Shown here in pieces: positions 1 to 7,123 of a stretch of DNA of 22,803 nt (the stretch's first letter is position 1; every line of letters starts with the position of its first letter). A program made the position numbers and the translations under genes. The stretch lies in NCBI GenBank assembly GCA_002329295.1, contig DCTT01000022.1, positions 1-22,803 of the forward strand. The letters are read 5' to 3'. Origin of the DNA: Eubacteriaceae bacterium UBA1433. GTDB taxonomy: Bacteria; Bacillota; Clostridia; Eubacteriales; UBA1433. The notes below the pieces were generated by a model. That model had not been told where the DNA came from. It worked only from the letters and a program-made list of their open reading frames with translations, and searched no databases.

Positions 1-70
1 AGTGGCTCAGTGGTAGAGCATCGCCTTGCCAAGGCGAGGGTCGCGAGTTCGAATCTCGTCTTTCGCTCCA
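1..70 (+). tRNA. tRNA-Gly (GCC), 5' end cut by the window edge
   Basis: The D arm, anticodon arm, T arm and encoded CCA are visible. The anticodon stem is TCGCC (21-25) with GGCGA (33-37), and the loop TTGCCAA places anticodon GCC at 28-30. The T loop is TTCGAAT. The 3' acceptor strand CTTTCGC followed by T and CCA predicts a 5' strand GCGAAAG. Only its last two bases lie in the window, so about five bases are missing. It is the first of three closely spaced tRNA genes that probably share one transcript. Confidence 0.95.
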
Positions 71-71
71 A

Positions 72-146
72 GGCGGCATAGCCAAGTGGTAAGGCAAAGG
101 TCTGCAAAACCTCTACTCCCCGGTTCAAATCCGGGTGCCGCCTCCA
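72..146 (+). tRNA. tRNA-Cys (GCA)
   Basis: A complete 75-nt cloverleaf. The acceptor strands GGCGGCA and TGCCGCC are followed by discriminator T and encoded CCA. The anticodon loop CTGCAAA places GCA at 104-106. The T arm is CCCGG-TTCAAAT-CCGGG. It starts two bases after the tRNA-Gly CCA, consistent with processing from a shared precursor. Confidence 0.96.
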
Positions 147-153
147 CCGTTTT

Positions 154-240
154 GCCGGAGTGGCGGAATCGGCAGACGCTCAGGACTTAAAATCCTGTGG
201 GAAATTTCTCGTGCGGGTTCAAGTCCCGCCTCCGGCACCA
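154..240 (+). tRNA. tRNA-Leu (TAA)
   Basis: An 87-nt class II tRNA. Acceptor GCCGGAG pairs with CTCCGGC, followed by A and CCA. The anticodon stem is CAGGA/TCCTG and the loop CTTAAAA places TAA at 188-190. A long variable arm (about 198-213) is typical of tRNA-Leu. It is the last gene of the tRNA cluster and is followed within about 10 bp by a strong terminator. Confidence 0.96.
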
Positions 241-250
241 TAGCAATGTA

Positions 251-301
251 ATCCGAACTTTTACTGAAACGTGTATTTCGATAAAAGTTCGGATTTTGTT
301 A
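251..301 (+). terminator. Rho-independent terminator of the tRNA cluster
   Basis: A perfect 12-bp stem, ATCCGAACTTTT (251-262) with AAAAGTTCGGAT (283-294), has a 20-nt loop and is followed by a T-rich tail (TTTGTTAT). It lies directly after tRNA-Leu, so it should end the tRNA transcript. Confidence 0.9.
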
Positions 302-482
302 TATTCTACGGGATAATACAAAGAATCAGGATCGCGGCATGTCCATCTGAAATCCTATGCGTTGAAAATATCTGATTTATTTGCCAATAATAGAGTGCGC
401 CTGTTAATTCTCTCCTTTGTCTTTGGCGGAGCGGTAGACTGCGTGTGTTGTTTTCGGCACCAAAAAGCAATAAAAACGGAAT
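302..482. other. Intergenic stretch without a supported gene
   Basis: No reading frame here has a credible start, ribosome site and protein-like sequence. A TTG-initiated frame (362-559) has no Shine-Dalgarno and overlaps plsY. The only item of note is a tRNA-like echo at 425-462: GGCGGAGCGGTAGAC resembles the D-arm part of the tRNA-Leu above, and the segment ends in CGGCACCA like its 3' end. I regard this as weak. Confidence 0.6.
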
Positions 483-488
483 CGTCAC

Positions 489-517
489 TTGACGGTTTTT
501 TTATTTTCCTTTATGAT
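489..517 (+). promoter_or_regulatory. Sigma-A-type promoter of plsY
   Basis: TTGACG (489-494) and TATGAT (512-517) are separated by 17 bp, close to the consensus, 29 bp upstream of the plsY ATG. The -35 overlaps a small hairpin, CGTC-ACTT-GACG (483-494), followed by GTTTTTTT. That hairpin could instead act as a weak terminator for transcripts arriving from upstream. Confidence 0.65.
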
Positions 518-546
518 ATTTTCAAAAGCAAAAGGAGCAGAGGTAG

Positions 547-1131
547 ATGTATTTTGTGATTTTCGTTCTTTGTTATTTATTGGGCAATATTAATCCGGCC
601 TATATCTATGGAAAATTGACAAAGAATACCGATATCAGAAACCATGGCAGCGGCAATGCAGGTACCACCAATGCTCTGCGTGTATTGGGTAAAAAGGCCG
701 GCGCCGTTGTTTTGATTGCCGATTTTGTGAAAGGTATTGTTGCGGTGCTGTTGGCAGGAATGCTGAGCACGGGACAGTATGCGCAGGTCATAGGTGCCAT
801 TGCCGTGATTTTAGGGCACAATTGGCCGGTATTGCTAAAATTTAGGGGCGGCAAGGGCATTGCCACCATTTGCGGTGTGTTTGCGGTATTGGCGCCGATA
901 TCTTTGGCCATCGCAGTGGGCATAGCACTGATGTTGATATTTTTTACAAGAATGGTGTCTTTGGGATCCATTGTTGGTTTGCTTGTGAATGTCGTTGTGC
1001 TGTTTGTGATGAACGGATTGGAAACAAATACCGTGTTGGCTATCGTTGTTGCGACAATCGGAATTTTTCAACATCGACAAAACATCAAGCGGATAATACA
1101 GGGTAAAGAGAATAAGTTTACATTTCACTAA
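547..1131 (+). CDS. plsY: Glycerol-3-phosphate acyltransferase PlsY
   Basis: PlsY is an integral membrane enzyme that moves an acyl group from acyl-phosphate to glycerol-3-phosphate, the first step of phospholipid synthesis. The 194-residue length is normal for the family. Three conserved cytoplasmic motifs are visible: SGNAGTTN (35-42), GHNWPV followed by FRGGKGIAT (90-107), and HRQNIKRIIQGKE near the C-terminus. Between them are several hydrophobic membrane segments (about 1-17, 53-72, 80-96, 110-133, 138-170). The start is set by AAAGGAG (531-537), nine bases before the ATG, below a good promoter. It lies upstream of the fatty-acid operon, which makes its acyl supply, but has its own promoter and carries no copy of the palindrome found at the fab operon. 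Confidence 0.96.
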   Translation: MYFVIFVLCYLLGNINPAYIYGKLTKNTDIRNHGSGNAGTTNALRVLGKKAGAVVLIADFVKGIVAVLLAGMLSTGQYAQVIGAIAVILGHNWPVLLKFRGGKGIATICGVFAVLAPISLAIAVGIALMLIFFTRMVSLGSIVGLLVNVVVLFVMNGLETNTVLAIVVATIGIFQHRQNIKRIIQGKENKFTFH

Positions 1132-1152
1132 AAAAGTTTTTTGGGAATAAAT

Positions 1153-1821
1153 ATGATGGAATATGAAGTTCAAAGAAGGAATCGCAAAACCATTGGACTC
1201 AGCATTGAGCGTGACGGGGCATTGATAGTCAAGGCTCCGTTTTTTGTTTCACGTACGGAGATTGAAGCGGTTGTCAAAAGAAAAGAAGATTGGATTTATC
1301 GTAAACGGGAAGAAATAATCCTCAACAAAGAGAAATATCCTACGATTACATACATTGACGGGCAGAGAGTGTTTTATTTAGGAAAACCCTATGAAATAGT
1401 GGGGAATGGTGATAAGGATACGATATTTTTATCAAAAGATAAGATTGTTTTGCCCGCAAAGCATGTTGACAGGCAGTGGGCATTAAAAGAGTGGTATATA
1501 TTGCAAGCGAACATAGAGTTAGGCAGAAGAGTGGCACATTTTGAAATTGTTACAGGTCTGAAAGCTGTATCAATCAAAATTACAAATGCACGGCGGCAGT
1601 GGGGATCTTGTTCTGCCGATAAAAACATTCATTTTTCTTGGCGTTTGGTGATGTGCCCGCCTGATATCATCGATTATGTCGTTTTGCATGAAATGATTCA
1701 CTTAATTTATTTGAATCATTCGAAAGATTTTTACCGAGAAATGGAAAGGTATATGCCCGATTATAGGCAACGCAAAAGATGGCTTGTAGAGAACAGGTAT
1801 ATCATTGGCATGATTGATTAG
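1153..1821 (+). CDS. YgjP/M72-type (DUF45) zinc metallopeptidase-domain protein
   Basis: A 222-residue protein of the YgjP/WrbI-like DUF45 family. The zinc site is HEMIH (179-183) plus a third histidine, H189, in YLNHSKDF, and the typical preceding motif RRQWGSCS (148-154) is present. Family members are cytoplasmic, and no signal peptide is seen here. The true substrate is unclear: some relatives are called metal-dependent hydrolases and E. coli YgjP has been linked to UTP hydrolysis. I chose ATG 1153 because GGGA (1143-1146) lies six bases upstream. A longer frame from TTG 1141 would remove that site, and ATG 1156 is also possible. It begins 21 bp after plsY with no terminator between, so it is probably co-transcribed with plsY. 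Confidence 0.88.
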   Translation: MMEYEVQRRNRKTIGLSIERDGALIVKAPFFVSRTEIEAVVKRKEDWIYRKREEIILNKEKYPTITYIDGQRVFYLGKPYEIVGNGDKDTIFLSKDKIVLPAKHVDRQWALKEWYILQANIELGRRVAHFEIVTGLKAVSIKITNARRQWGSCSADKNIHFSWRLVMCPPDIIDYVVLHEMIHLIYLNHSKDFYREMERYMPDYRQRKRWLVENRYIIGMID

Positions 1822-1852
1822 ACAGATGGAAGACAGATTTATTCAAAAGTGA

Positions 1853-1881
1853 TTGACAGAAAAAAGAAAAGGAAGTATAAT
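1853..1881 (+). promoter_or_regulatory. Consensus promoter of the fatty-acid operon
   Basis: TTGACA (1853-1858) and TATAAT (1876-1881) are both perfect consensus hexamers with the ideal 17-bp spacer. They lie 46 bp upstream of the MarR-family regulator gene. Such a strong promoter fits a highly expressed operon that is held in check by a repressor. Confidence 0.9.
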
Positions 1882-1888
1882 GCAAAAA

Positions 1889-1907
1889 TAGTTAGATAGA
1901 CTAACTA
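1889..1907 (+). promoter_or_regulatory. Palindromic operator over the fab operon start site
   Basis: TAGTTAG (1889-1895) and CTAACTA (1901-1907) form a perfect 7-bp inverted repeat around a 5-bp centre. It starts eight bases below the -10 box, so it covers the expected transcription start. Its position, size and symmetry fit a dimeric MarR-family repressor, most simply the FabT-like product of the first gene acting on its own operon. I see no second copy in the window. The assignment to this regulator is inference. Confidence 0.7.
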
Positions 1908-1927
1908 AATAATTTCGGGAGGGAATA

Positions 1928-2392
1928 ATGGATGAATTCTCCGTGGCGTTAAACGACATTTTGGTTGAAGCTTATTATAATATTTTGGATTTTGAAGAGC
2001 AGGCAATCAAAAAAGATCATCGGTTGAAGCTGTCCATTAACGAAATGCACTTAATTGAGGCTGTGGGTAAAAAAAACGGAAAAGGGCGGACGATAGGAGA
2101 GATTGCAGAAGATCTGAGAATTACGATGCCGTCGGCAACCATTGCAGTGAACAAGATTACGGCAAAGGGTTATACAGAAAAAATGCGTTGTCAGGAAGAC
2201 GGGCGTGTGGTGCGGGTAAGACTGACCAAAGAAGGACAAAAAATTGAACGCTACCATCGGTTCTATCACCATAGGATGGTTGAAGAATTAAGTAAAAATC
2301 TTACAGATGAGGAACGCCAATGTTTGGTGCGTGCAATCAAAAAGCTGAATACGTTTTTTCAAAACAGTTTAAGGGAAGGTGAAAAGGAATGA
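1928..2392 (+). CDS. fabT: MarR-family transcriptional regulator of fatty-acid synthesis (FabT-like)
   Basis: A 154-residue winged-helix protein. The recognition region TIGEIAEDLRITMPSATIAVNKI (about 56-77, helix-turn-helix) is followed by the wing, with QEDGRVVRVRLTKEG (89-103) holding the usual D-x-R of MarR proteins. Flanking helices at 1-35 and 105-150 would form the dimer. In streptococci and relatives, FabT heads the same gene cluster and represses it, with long-chain acyl-ACP as co-repressor. Position and sequence type support the same role here, but the symbol rests mostly on synteny. The start is ATG 1928 after GGGAGGG. Its TGA overlaps the fabH ATG (ATGA), implying translational coupling. 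Confidence 0.88.
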   Translation: MDEFSVALNDILVEAYYNILDFEEQAIKKDHRLKLSINEMHLIEAVGKKNGKGRTIGEIAEDLRITMPSATIAVNKITAKGYTEKMRCQEDGRVVRVRLTKEGQKIERYHRFYHHRMVEELSKNLTDEERQCLVRAIKKLNTFFQNSLREGEKE

Positions 2393-3348
2393 ATTTTGAA
2401 ATATTAGGAACGGGAAGCTACGTACCTGAACATGTTGTTACCAATGATGATTTATCGAAGATGGTGGATACGTCCGATGAGTGGATTACAGAACGTACCG
2501 GAATTCGACAGCGTCGCATTGCTGTTGCGGAAGCAACGCATGATCTGGCTTATGAGGCGGCAAAGGCTGCGTTAGCGGATGCAAATGTGGAGCCGAATGA
2601 GCTGGATATGATACTTTGTGCAACGATTTCTTCGGATCTTGCTTCGCCCAGTACGGCAATTATGGTGCAAAAGATGTTGGGCGCTACGTGTCCGGCGATG
2701 GACATCAGTGCGGCGTGTTCGGGATTTGTCTACACCCTGGATGTGGCGGCAGGCTTTTTTGCGCGAGGCAAAGTAAAAAAGATGTTGGTAATTGGTGCAG
2801 AAAGACTTTCGAAAATGCTTGACTGGGAAGATAGAGCCACCTGTGTGATTTTTGCCGACGGAGCAGGGGCAGTGGTGTTAGGTGAGGGAGAGGCTTACCT
2901 GTCTTCGAAACTGACGACGAAAGGTGATGACGATGTGATAAAAATACCCAACTACATTGGTCTCTCACCGTTTTCTACCTTGGAAGAAGAAAAACCGTGT
3001 ATCAATATGAAAGGCAGGGAAGTGTTTAAATTTGCCGTAAACGCCATGTGCAATGATGTGAACGAAGTATTGGAGCAGGCGGGGTTAAACCAGCAGGATG
3101 TATCTTATGTCATTCCCCATCAAGCCAACTTGCGCATCATTGATATGGTAAGACGCAAAATGGAGATAGCGCCGGAAAAATATTGTCACAATATTGAAAA
3201 ATACGGCAATACGTCTTCAGCGAGCATTCCCCTTGTGTTGGATGAGTTGAACAAAGAAGGCAAGCTGAAAACAGGAGATTATCTTGTGCTCAGCGCTTTT
3301 GGAGGCGGGCTTACAACGGGCGCTTGTGTCATTCAATGGACAAAATAG
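2389..3348 (+). CDS. fabH: 3-oxoacyl-ACP synthase III (FabH)
   Basis: FabH starts fatty-acid synthesis by condensing a short acyl-CoA with malonyl-ACP. At 319 residues it has the family's usual length. The full catalytic triad is visible: C110 in SAACSGF, H244 in VIPHQANLRI and N274 in YGNTSSASIP. The C-terminal FGGGLTTGA motif is also present. The start ATG overlaps the last base of the last regulator codon and its stop (ATGA), and the upstream AAGGTGAAAAGG supplies the ribosome site. The sequence alone does not show whether it prefers acetyl-CoA or branched primers. Confidence 0.97.
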   Translation: MNFEILGTGSYVPEHVVTNDDLSKMVDTSDEWITERTGIRQRRIAVAEATHDLAYEAAKAALADANVEPNELDMILCATISSDLASPSTAIMVQKMLGATCPAMDISAACSGFVYTLDVAAGFFARGKVKKMLVIGAERLSKMLDWEDRATCVIFADGAGAVVLGEGEAYLSSKLTTKGDDDVIKIPNYIGLSPFSTLEEEKPCINMKGREVFKFAVNAMCNDVNEVLEQAGLNQQDVSYVIPHQANLRIIDMVRRKMEIAPEKYCHNIEKYGNTSSASIPLVLDELNKEGKLKTGDYLVLSAFGGGLTTGACVIQWTK

Positions 3349-3391
3349 GGAAGACCCCTTTTGTATAAAATAAAAAAATCAGGAGAAAAAA

Positions 3392-3613
3392 ATGGTTTAC
3401 GAAAAAGTAGTGGAAATTTTGAAACAACATTCATCGATGGAAGGTCTTGATGTTACAAGGGAAACGACCTTTCAAGATGCGGGAATCGATTCCTTGGACT
3501 TTGTAGAGATTTTGATGGAAATCGAAGAAGCACTGGGTGTTGAATTGGAACTCGAAGAAAACTTTGCAAACGTAGGCGAACTGGTTGATTTTGTATCGTC
3601 AAAAGTAAAATAG
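3392..3613 (+). CDS. acpP: Acyl carrier protein
   Basis: A 73-residue acidic protein with the ACP signature GIDSLDFVEILMEIEE. S34 in DSL is the 4'-phosphopantetheine site. ACP carries the growing acyl chain between all Fab enzymes, so it is needed in far greater amounts than they are. AGGAG (3381-3385) lies six bases before the ATG, a strong ribosome site. A TATAAAAT stretch (3364-3371) in the 43-bp gap could hold an internal promoter, but I see no matching -35. The stop codon TAG is the first triplet of a long hairpin (3611-3670). FabK usually follows in this gene order but is absent. Confidence 0.97.
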   Translation: MVYEKVVEILKQHSSMEGLDVTRETTFQDAGIDSLDFVEILMEIEEALGVELELEENFANVGELVDFVSSKVK

Positions 3614-3670
3614 TCTGTGTTTCCTGCATTGCTCAAGTGAAAATTTGAACAATGCAGGAAATACAGACTA
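3611..3670 (+). repeat. Long intercistronic hairpin between acpP and fabD
   Basis: The arms 3611-3631 and 3650-3670 pair over 21 bp with one G-U wobble (G3619 with U3662). After one mismatch, TCAA (3633-3636) pairs with TTGA (3645-3648), leaving an 8-nt loop. The stem begins at the acpP stop codon. No T-run follows, so it does not look like a simple terminator. A block to 3' exonucleases or an RNase cleavage site that raises acpP mRNA over its neighbours is the likeliest role. A remnant of a small mobile element is another possibility. Confidence 0.85.
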
Positions 3671-3705
3671 ATCAAACAGAAAAAAGAAAGGATACAAAAA
3701 CGGCA

Positions 3706-4629
3706 ATGGCAGGGAAAATTGCATTGATTTTTTCCGGACAAGGCGCTCAATACACAGGAATGGGCAAAGAGCTATATGATGTTTCGCCGGCAGCAAAGAC
3801 AGTTTTTGATATGGCAAATCAGGTTCGCCCAAACACAAAGCAGCAATGTTTTTATGGAAGCAAAGAAGAATTGTCGCAAACCGTGAATACGCAGCCGTGT
3901 TTGTTTTGTGTAGGTCTTGGCGCGGCGCAGGCGTTAAAAGAGGCGGGGATTGAGGCGGATATGGTTGCGGGTTTCTCGCTGGGAGAGATACCGGCTTTGA
4001 CCTACGCCGGCGTTTTTTCACCACAATCAGGTTTTGATTTTGTGTGCAAACGTGCTGAAATCATGCAGCGTGCGGCGGAGGAGCGTCAGAGCAGTATGGC
4101 GGCGATATTGAAGTTGGAAAATAGCAAAGTGGAAGAGCTTTGTGCAAAATATCAAGAAGTCTATGCGGTAAATTATAATTGCCCCGGACAGCTTGTGGTG
4201 GCCGGAGATGTGGAAGAAATGGAAGAATTGAAAGCCGATGTCAAGGCAGCCGGAGGAAGAGCGATTCCACTGGCAGTCAGTGCGGCTTTTCATTCACCCT
4301 TTATGGATCAGGCGGCAGAACAACTCAAAGAGGTTTTGGAAGAATATACACTTCATAAACCGCAATTAGATGTGTATGCCAATTATACTGCCGGTCTTTA
4401 TGAAGAAAAAAATATCAGGCAATTGCTGTATGCGCAAATCAATCATCCGGTAAAATGGCAGCAAACGATTGAAAATATGATTGAGGCCGGTGCAGATACA
4501 TTTATCGAAGTAGGTGCGGGTAAAACACTTTCGGGATTTATCGCGAAAATATCTACTCAGGTAAAAGTCTGCAACGTGGAAGATAAAGACAGTCTGGAAA
4601 AAACGTTACATGAATTGAAAAATTATTAA
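3706..4629 (+). CDS. fabD: Malonyl-CoA:ACP transacylase (FabD)
   Basis: FabD loads malonate from malonyl-CoA onto ACP. From ATG 3706 the protein has 307 residues and begins MAGKIALIFSGQGAQ, as usual for the family. The nucleophile is S91 in AGFSLGEIPAL and the partner histidine is H196 in AAFHSPFM. The usual GHSLG is GFSLG here. Q12 of GQGAQ supplies the oxyanion region. The reading frame is open back to ATG 3652, but that codon lies inside the hairpin without a ribosome site. AGAAAGGA (3685-3692) supports 3706, though its spacing of 13 is rather long. A 16-bp gap leads to fabG. Confidence 0.95.
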   Translation: MAGKIALIFSGQGAQYTGMGKELYDVSPAAKTVFDMANQVRPNTKQQCFYGSKEELSQTVNTQPCLFCVGLGAAQALKEAGIEADMVAGFSLGEIPALTYAGVFSPQSGFDFVCKRAEIMQRAAEERQSSMAAILKLENSKVEELCAKYQEVYAVNYNCPGQLVVAGDVEEMEELKADVKAAGGRAIPLAVSAAFHSPFMDQAAEQLKEVLEEYTLHKPQLDVYANYTAGLYEEKNIRQLLYAQINHPVKWQQTIENMIEAGADTFIEVGAGKTLSGFIAKISTQVKVCNVEDKDSLEKTLHELKNY

Positions 4630-4645
4630 AAATGAGGAAGAATGA

Positions 4646-5383
4646 ATGGAAAAAAAAGTTGCTGTGATAACGGGCGGATCTCGTGGAATAGGAAGAGCCA
4701 TTGCATTGAGATTGGCTCAGGAAAAGATGGATATTGCCATTATCTATTCAGGCAATGAAACAGCGGCGCAGGAAACGTGCGACGAAATAAAGAAGCAGGA
4801 AGTCAAAACAGCGAGCTATCGATGCAATGTTGCCGATTATGCTCAATCAAAGGAGACGGTGAGCCAAATCCTCAAAGATTTCGGCAAAATTGACGTATTG
4901 GTCAATAACGCCGGCATCACGAAGGACGGACTGATTTTTACGATGAAGGAAGCCGATTATGATGCGGTTATGGATATTAATCTAAAAGGGGCTTTTCATA
5001 TGATAAAGCATTGCTATTCGCATTTTTTGAAGCGAAAAAGCGGCAACATTGTGAATATCAGCTCTGTTGTAGGGCTGACGGGCAATGCGGGGCAGGCCAA
5101 TTATTCCGCGTCAAAAGCGGGATTGATCGGGCTTACAAAATCGGCAGCCAAAGAACTGGCATCCCGCAAAATTTGTTGCAATGCAATTGCCCCCGGATTT
5201 ATCAAAACCGAAATGACCGGTGCGCTTACGCAAGAACAGCAAAAGGCTATTTCCGGGCAGATTCCCATGGGAGAGTATGGGAACCCTGAAGACATTGCCG
5301 AATTGGTGGCGTTTTTGACAAGCGGAAAGGCCGATTATATTACGGGAGAAGTAATCCGTGTAGACGGCGGCATGGCGATGTAG
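4646..5383 (+). CDS. fabG: 3-oxoacyl-ACP reductase (FabG)
   Basis: FabG is the NADPH-dependent short-chain dehydrogenase that reduces 3-oxoacyl-ACP to 3-hydroxyacyl-ACP. It has 245 residues. The Rossmann glycine motif TGGSRGIG lies at 9-16 and NNAG at 87-90. The catalytic set is N112 (INLKGAF), S140 (NISSVVG), Y153 and K157 (YSASK). GAGGAAG (4634-4640) sits five bases before the ATG. It is in the middle of the fab operon, with short gaps on both sides. Confidence 0.97.
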   Translation: MEKKVAVITGGSRGIGRAIALRLAQEKMDIAIIYSGNETAAQETCDEIKKQEVKTASYRCNVADYAQSKETVSQILKDFGKIDVLVNNAGITKDGLIFTMKEADYDAVMDINLKGAFHMIKHCYSHFLKRKSGNIVNISSVVGLTGNAGQANYSASKAGLIGLTKSAAKELASRKICCNAIAPGFIKTEMTGALTQEQQKAISGQIPMGEYGNPEDIAELVAFLTSGKADYITGEVIRVDGGMAM

Positions 5384-5414
5384 CCAAGCAAGAGCAAAGA
5401 AAGGAACAAGAAAC

Positions 5415-6650
5415 ATGAAAAGAGTGGTAGTGACCGGACTGGGTGCCATTAGCCCAATCGGAAACGATGTAGATTCATTTTGGAACAATGTAATTGCGGG
5501 GAAAAACGGAATTGATTTTTTAACAAGATTTGATACCAGTGAACATAAAGTAAAAATCGGTGCAGAAGTCAAGGACTTTGATGCACAAATGTATATGGAT
5601 AGAAACGAAGTACGCAAAAGTGATTTGTATACACAATTTGCCATTGTAGCGGCAAGCCAGGCGATGGAAGACAGCGCCTTGGCGGGACAAATAGATCCTT
5701 TCAGACTGGGGGTCTATATGGGGTCGGGAACCGGAGGACTGATGACGTTGTCTTCGGAAATGGAAAAGTTGCTTTCAGTGGGACCCAAAAGAATCTCGCC
5801 GCACTTTATACCGATGATGATTGCCAATATGGGAGCAGGCAGCATCGCCATTCGCTTTGGCGCAAAGGGTCCGTGTATTCCGATTGTTACGGCCTGTGCA
5901 ACAGGCACAAACGCCATCGGTGAAGCTTATCGGGCGATTCAATACGGCTATGCGGACGCCATTATTGCCGGGGGCAGTGAAGCGGCGATTACATCGATTG
6001 GCATGGCGGGATTTACCAATTCGTTGGCATTGACAACGACAGAGGATATCAATGCCGCATCGATTCCTTTTGATAAACGCAGAAGCGGATTTGTGATGGG
6101 AGAGGGAGCAGGCGCCTTGATTTTGGAAGAATATGAACATGCAAAACAACGCGGCGCAAAAATGTATGCCGAGGTTTGCGGCTATGGCGCCACTTGCGAT
6201 GCCTATCATATTACTGCTCCGGATCCGGATGCGACAGGCGCAGTGAGAGCGATTGCGCAAGCTTATGAAGAGACCGGCAAAAATGCGGATCCTAAAAAAG
6301 TTTATGTCAATGCTCATGGCACAAGCACACCGTTGAACGACAAAACAGAAACATTGGCATTGAAAAAAGTGTTTGGCGATCAAGCAAACACGATTCATAT
6401 CAGCTCCACAAAATCAATGACGGGACACATGTTGGGAGCAGCCGGAGCAGTGGAGGCGATTGCTGCTGTTCTTGCCATTCAACACAGCATTGTTCCGCCG
6501 ACGATTAACTTACGGGAAAGAGACCCCGAATGCGACTTGAATTACACGCCCAACACGGCATGGCAAGGTGAAATTGATTTGGCACTGTCCATTTCACTGG
6601 GCTTTGGCGGACATAATGCATGCGTTGCTTTTCAAAAAATAGAAGGGTAA
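5415..6650 (+). CDS. fabF: 3-oxoacyl-ACP synthase II (FabF)
   Basis: FabF elongates acyl-ACP by decarboxylating condensation with malonyl-ACP. The 411-residue length is typical. The catalytic C161 lies in VTACATGTNA, H301 in NAHGTSTPLND, K333 in STKSMTGHMLGAAG and H338 in the same motif. The C-terminal gating loop GFGGHN is present. AAAGGAAC lies upstream of the ATG. It is the only elongating KAS in the window, and no FabB-type enzyme is seen. Confidence 0.97.
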   Translation: MKRVVVTGLGAISPIGNDVDSFWNNVIAGKNGIDFLTRFDTSEHKVKIGAEVKDFDAQMYMDRNEVRKSDLYTQFAIVAASQAMEDSALAGQIDPFRLGVYMGSGTGGLMTLSSEMEKLLSVGPKRISPHFIPMMIANMGAGSIAIRFGAKGPCIPIVTACATGTNAIGEAYRAIQYGYADAIIAGGSEAAITSIGMAGFTNSLALTTTEDINAASIPFDKRRSGFVMGEGAGALILEEYEHAKQRGAKMYAEVCGYGATCDAYHITAPDPDATGAVRAIAQAYEETGKNADPKKVYVNAHGTSTPLNDKTETLALKKVFGDQANTIHISSTKSMTGHMLGAAGAVEAIAAVLAIQHSIVPPTINLRERDPECDLNYTPNTAWQGEIDLALSISLGFGGHNACVAFQKIEG

Positions 6651-6664
6651 TAGAGAGGCGAGGA

Positions 6665-7123
6665 ATGAAGATGAAAGATATGGAATTTATTCGCAATCTT
6701 GCGAAATTGATAAATGAAGAATCCTTGGATGTAATAGAAATAAAAGAAGAGGGCAAATATAGCATTCGCATGGAGAAGCATGCCGTTCAACAAGTGATGG
6801 CGATGCCGTCTGTTGCGGCGATGCCAAAAGAAACGCATCAAACAGATAAAGAGCAAACAGAGGTTGCTGCAAAAGAAGGGGTCATAATTTACTCGCCAAT
6901 GGTAGGTGTATTTTATGAGGCGGCTTCGCCGGGGGCAAAGCCCTATGTATCGGTAGGCAGCCGGGTAAAAGAAGGGGACATTTTGTGCATTTTGGAAGCA
7001 ATGAAACTGATGAACGAGCTTGTCTCGGAACAAAACGGAACCATTGCCGAAATTTTTGTGAAAAACGAAGAAGTTGTTGAGTACAATCAACCGTTGTTTC
7101 GCATCGTAACAGAGGATGAATGA
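6665..7123 (+). CDS. accB: Biotin carboxyl carrier protein of acetyl-CoA carboxylase
   Basis: A 152-residue BCCP with the usual build. An N-terminal helical segment (1-40) is followed by an Ala/Pro/Gln-containing linker (about 41-70) and then the biotinyl domain. Biotin is attached to K114 in the motif EAMKLMNE. SPMVGVFYEAASPG with G-x-KPYV is the usual lead-in to the domain. A longer open frame reaches back to 6620 inside fabF, but AGAGG (6652-6656) supports ATG 6665. ATG 6671 is a possible alternative. The TGA overlaps the first fabZ ATG. Confidence 0.95.
   Translation: MKMKDMEFIRNLAKLINEESLDVIEIKEEGKYSIRMEKHAVQQVMAMPSVAAMPKETHQTDKEQTEVAAKEGVIIYSPMVGVFYEAASPGAKPYVSVGSRVKEGDILCILEAMKLMNELVSEQNGTIAEIFVKNEEVVEYNQPLFRIVTEDE

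Noticed and set aside
362..559. A 65-codon open frame upstream of plsY
   Set aside because: It starts with TTG without a ribosome site, overlaps plsY, covers the plsY promoter and gives a sequence with no protein-like pattern.
1130..1145. AAAAAAGTTTTTT after plsY as a terminator
   Set aside because: The complementary runs are adjacent with no loop and no GC pairs, so no stable terminator hairpin can form.
3652..3705. An upstream start for fabD
   Set aside because: ATG 3652 lies in the arm of the hairpin with no Shine-Dalgarno. FabD proteins begin at the MAGKIALIFSGQGAQ segment, which matches ATG 3706.
5775..6398. A long antisense open frame (207 codons) within fabF
   Set aside because: It is the mirror of a strongly conserved fabF coding region, rich in Cys, Arg and His, and has no ribosome site.
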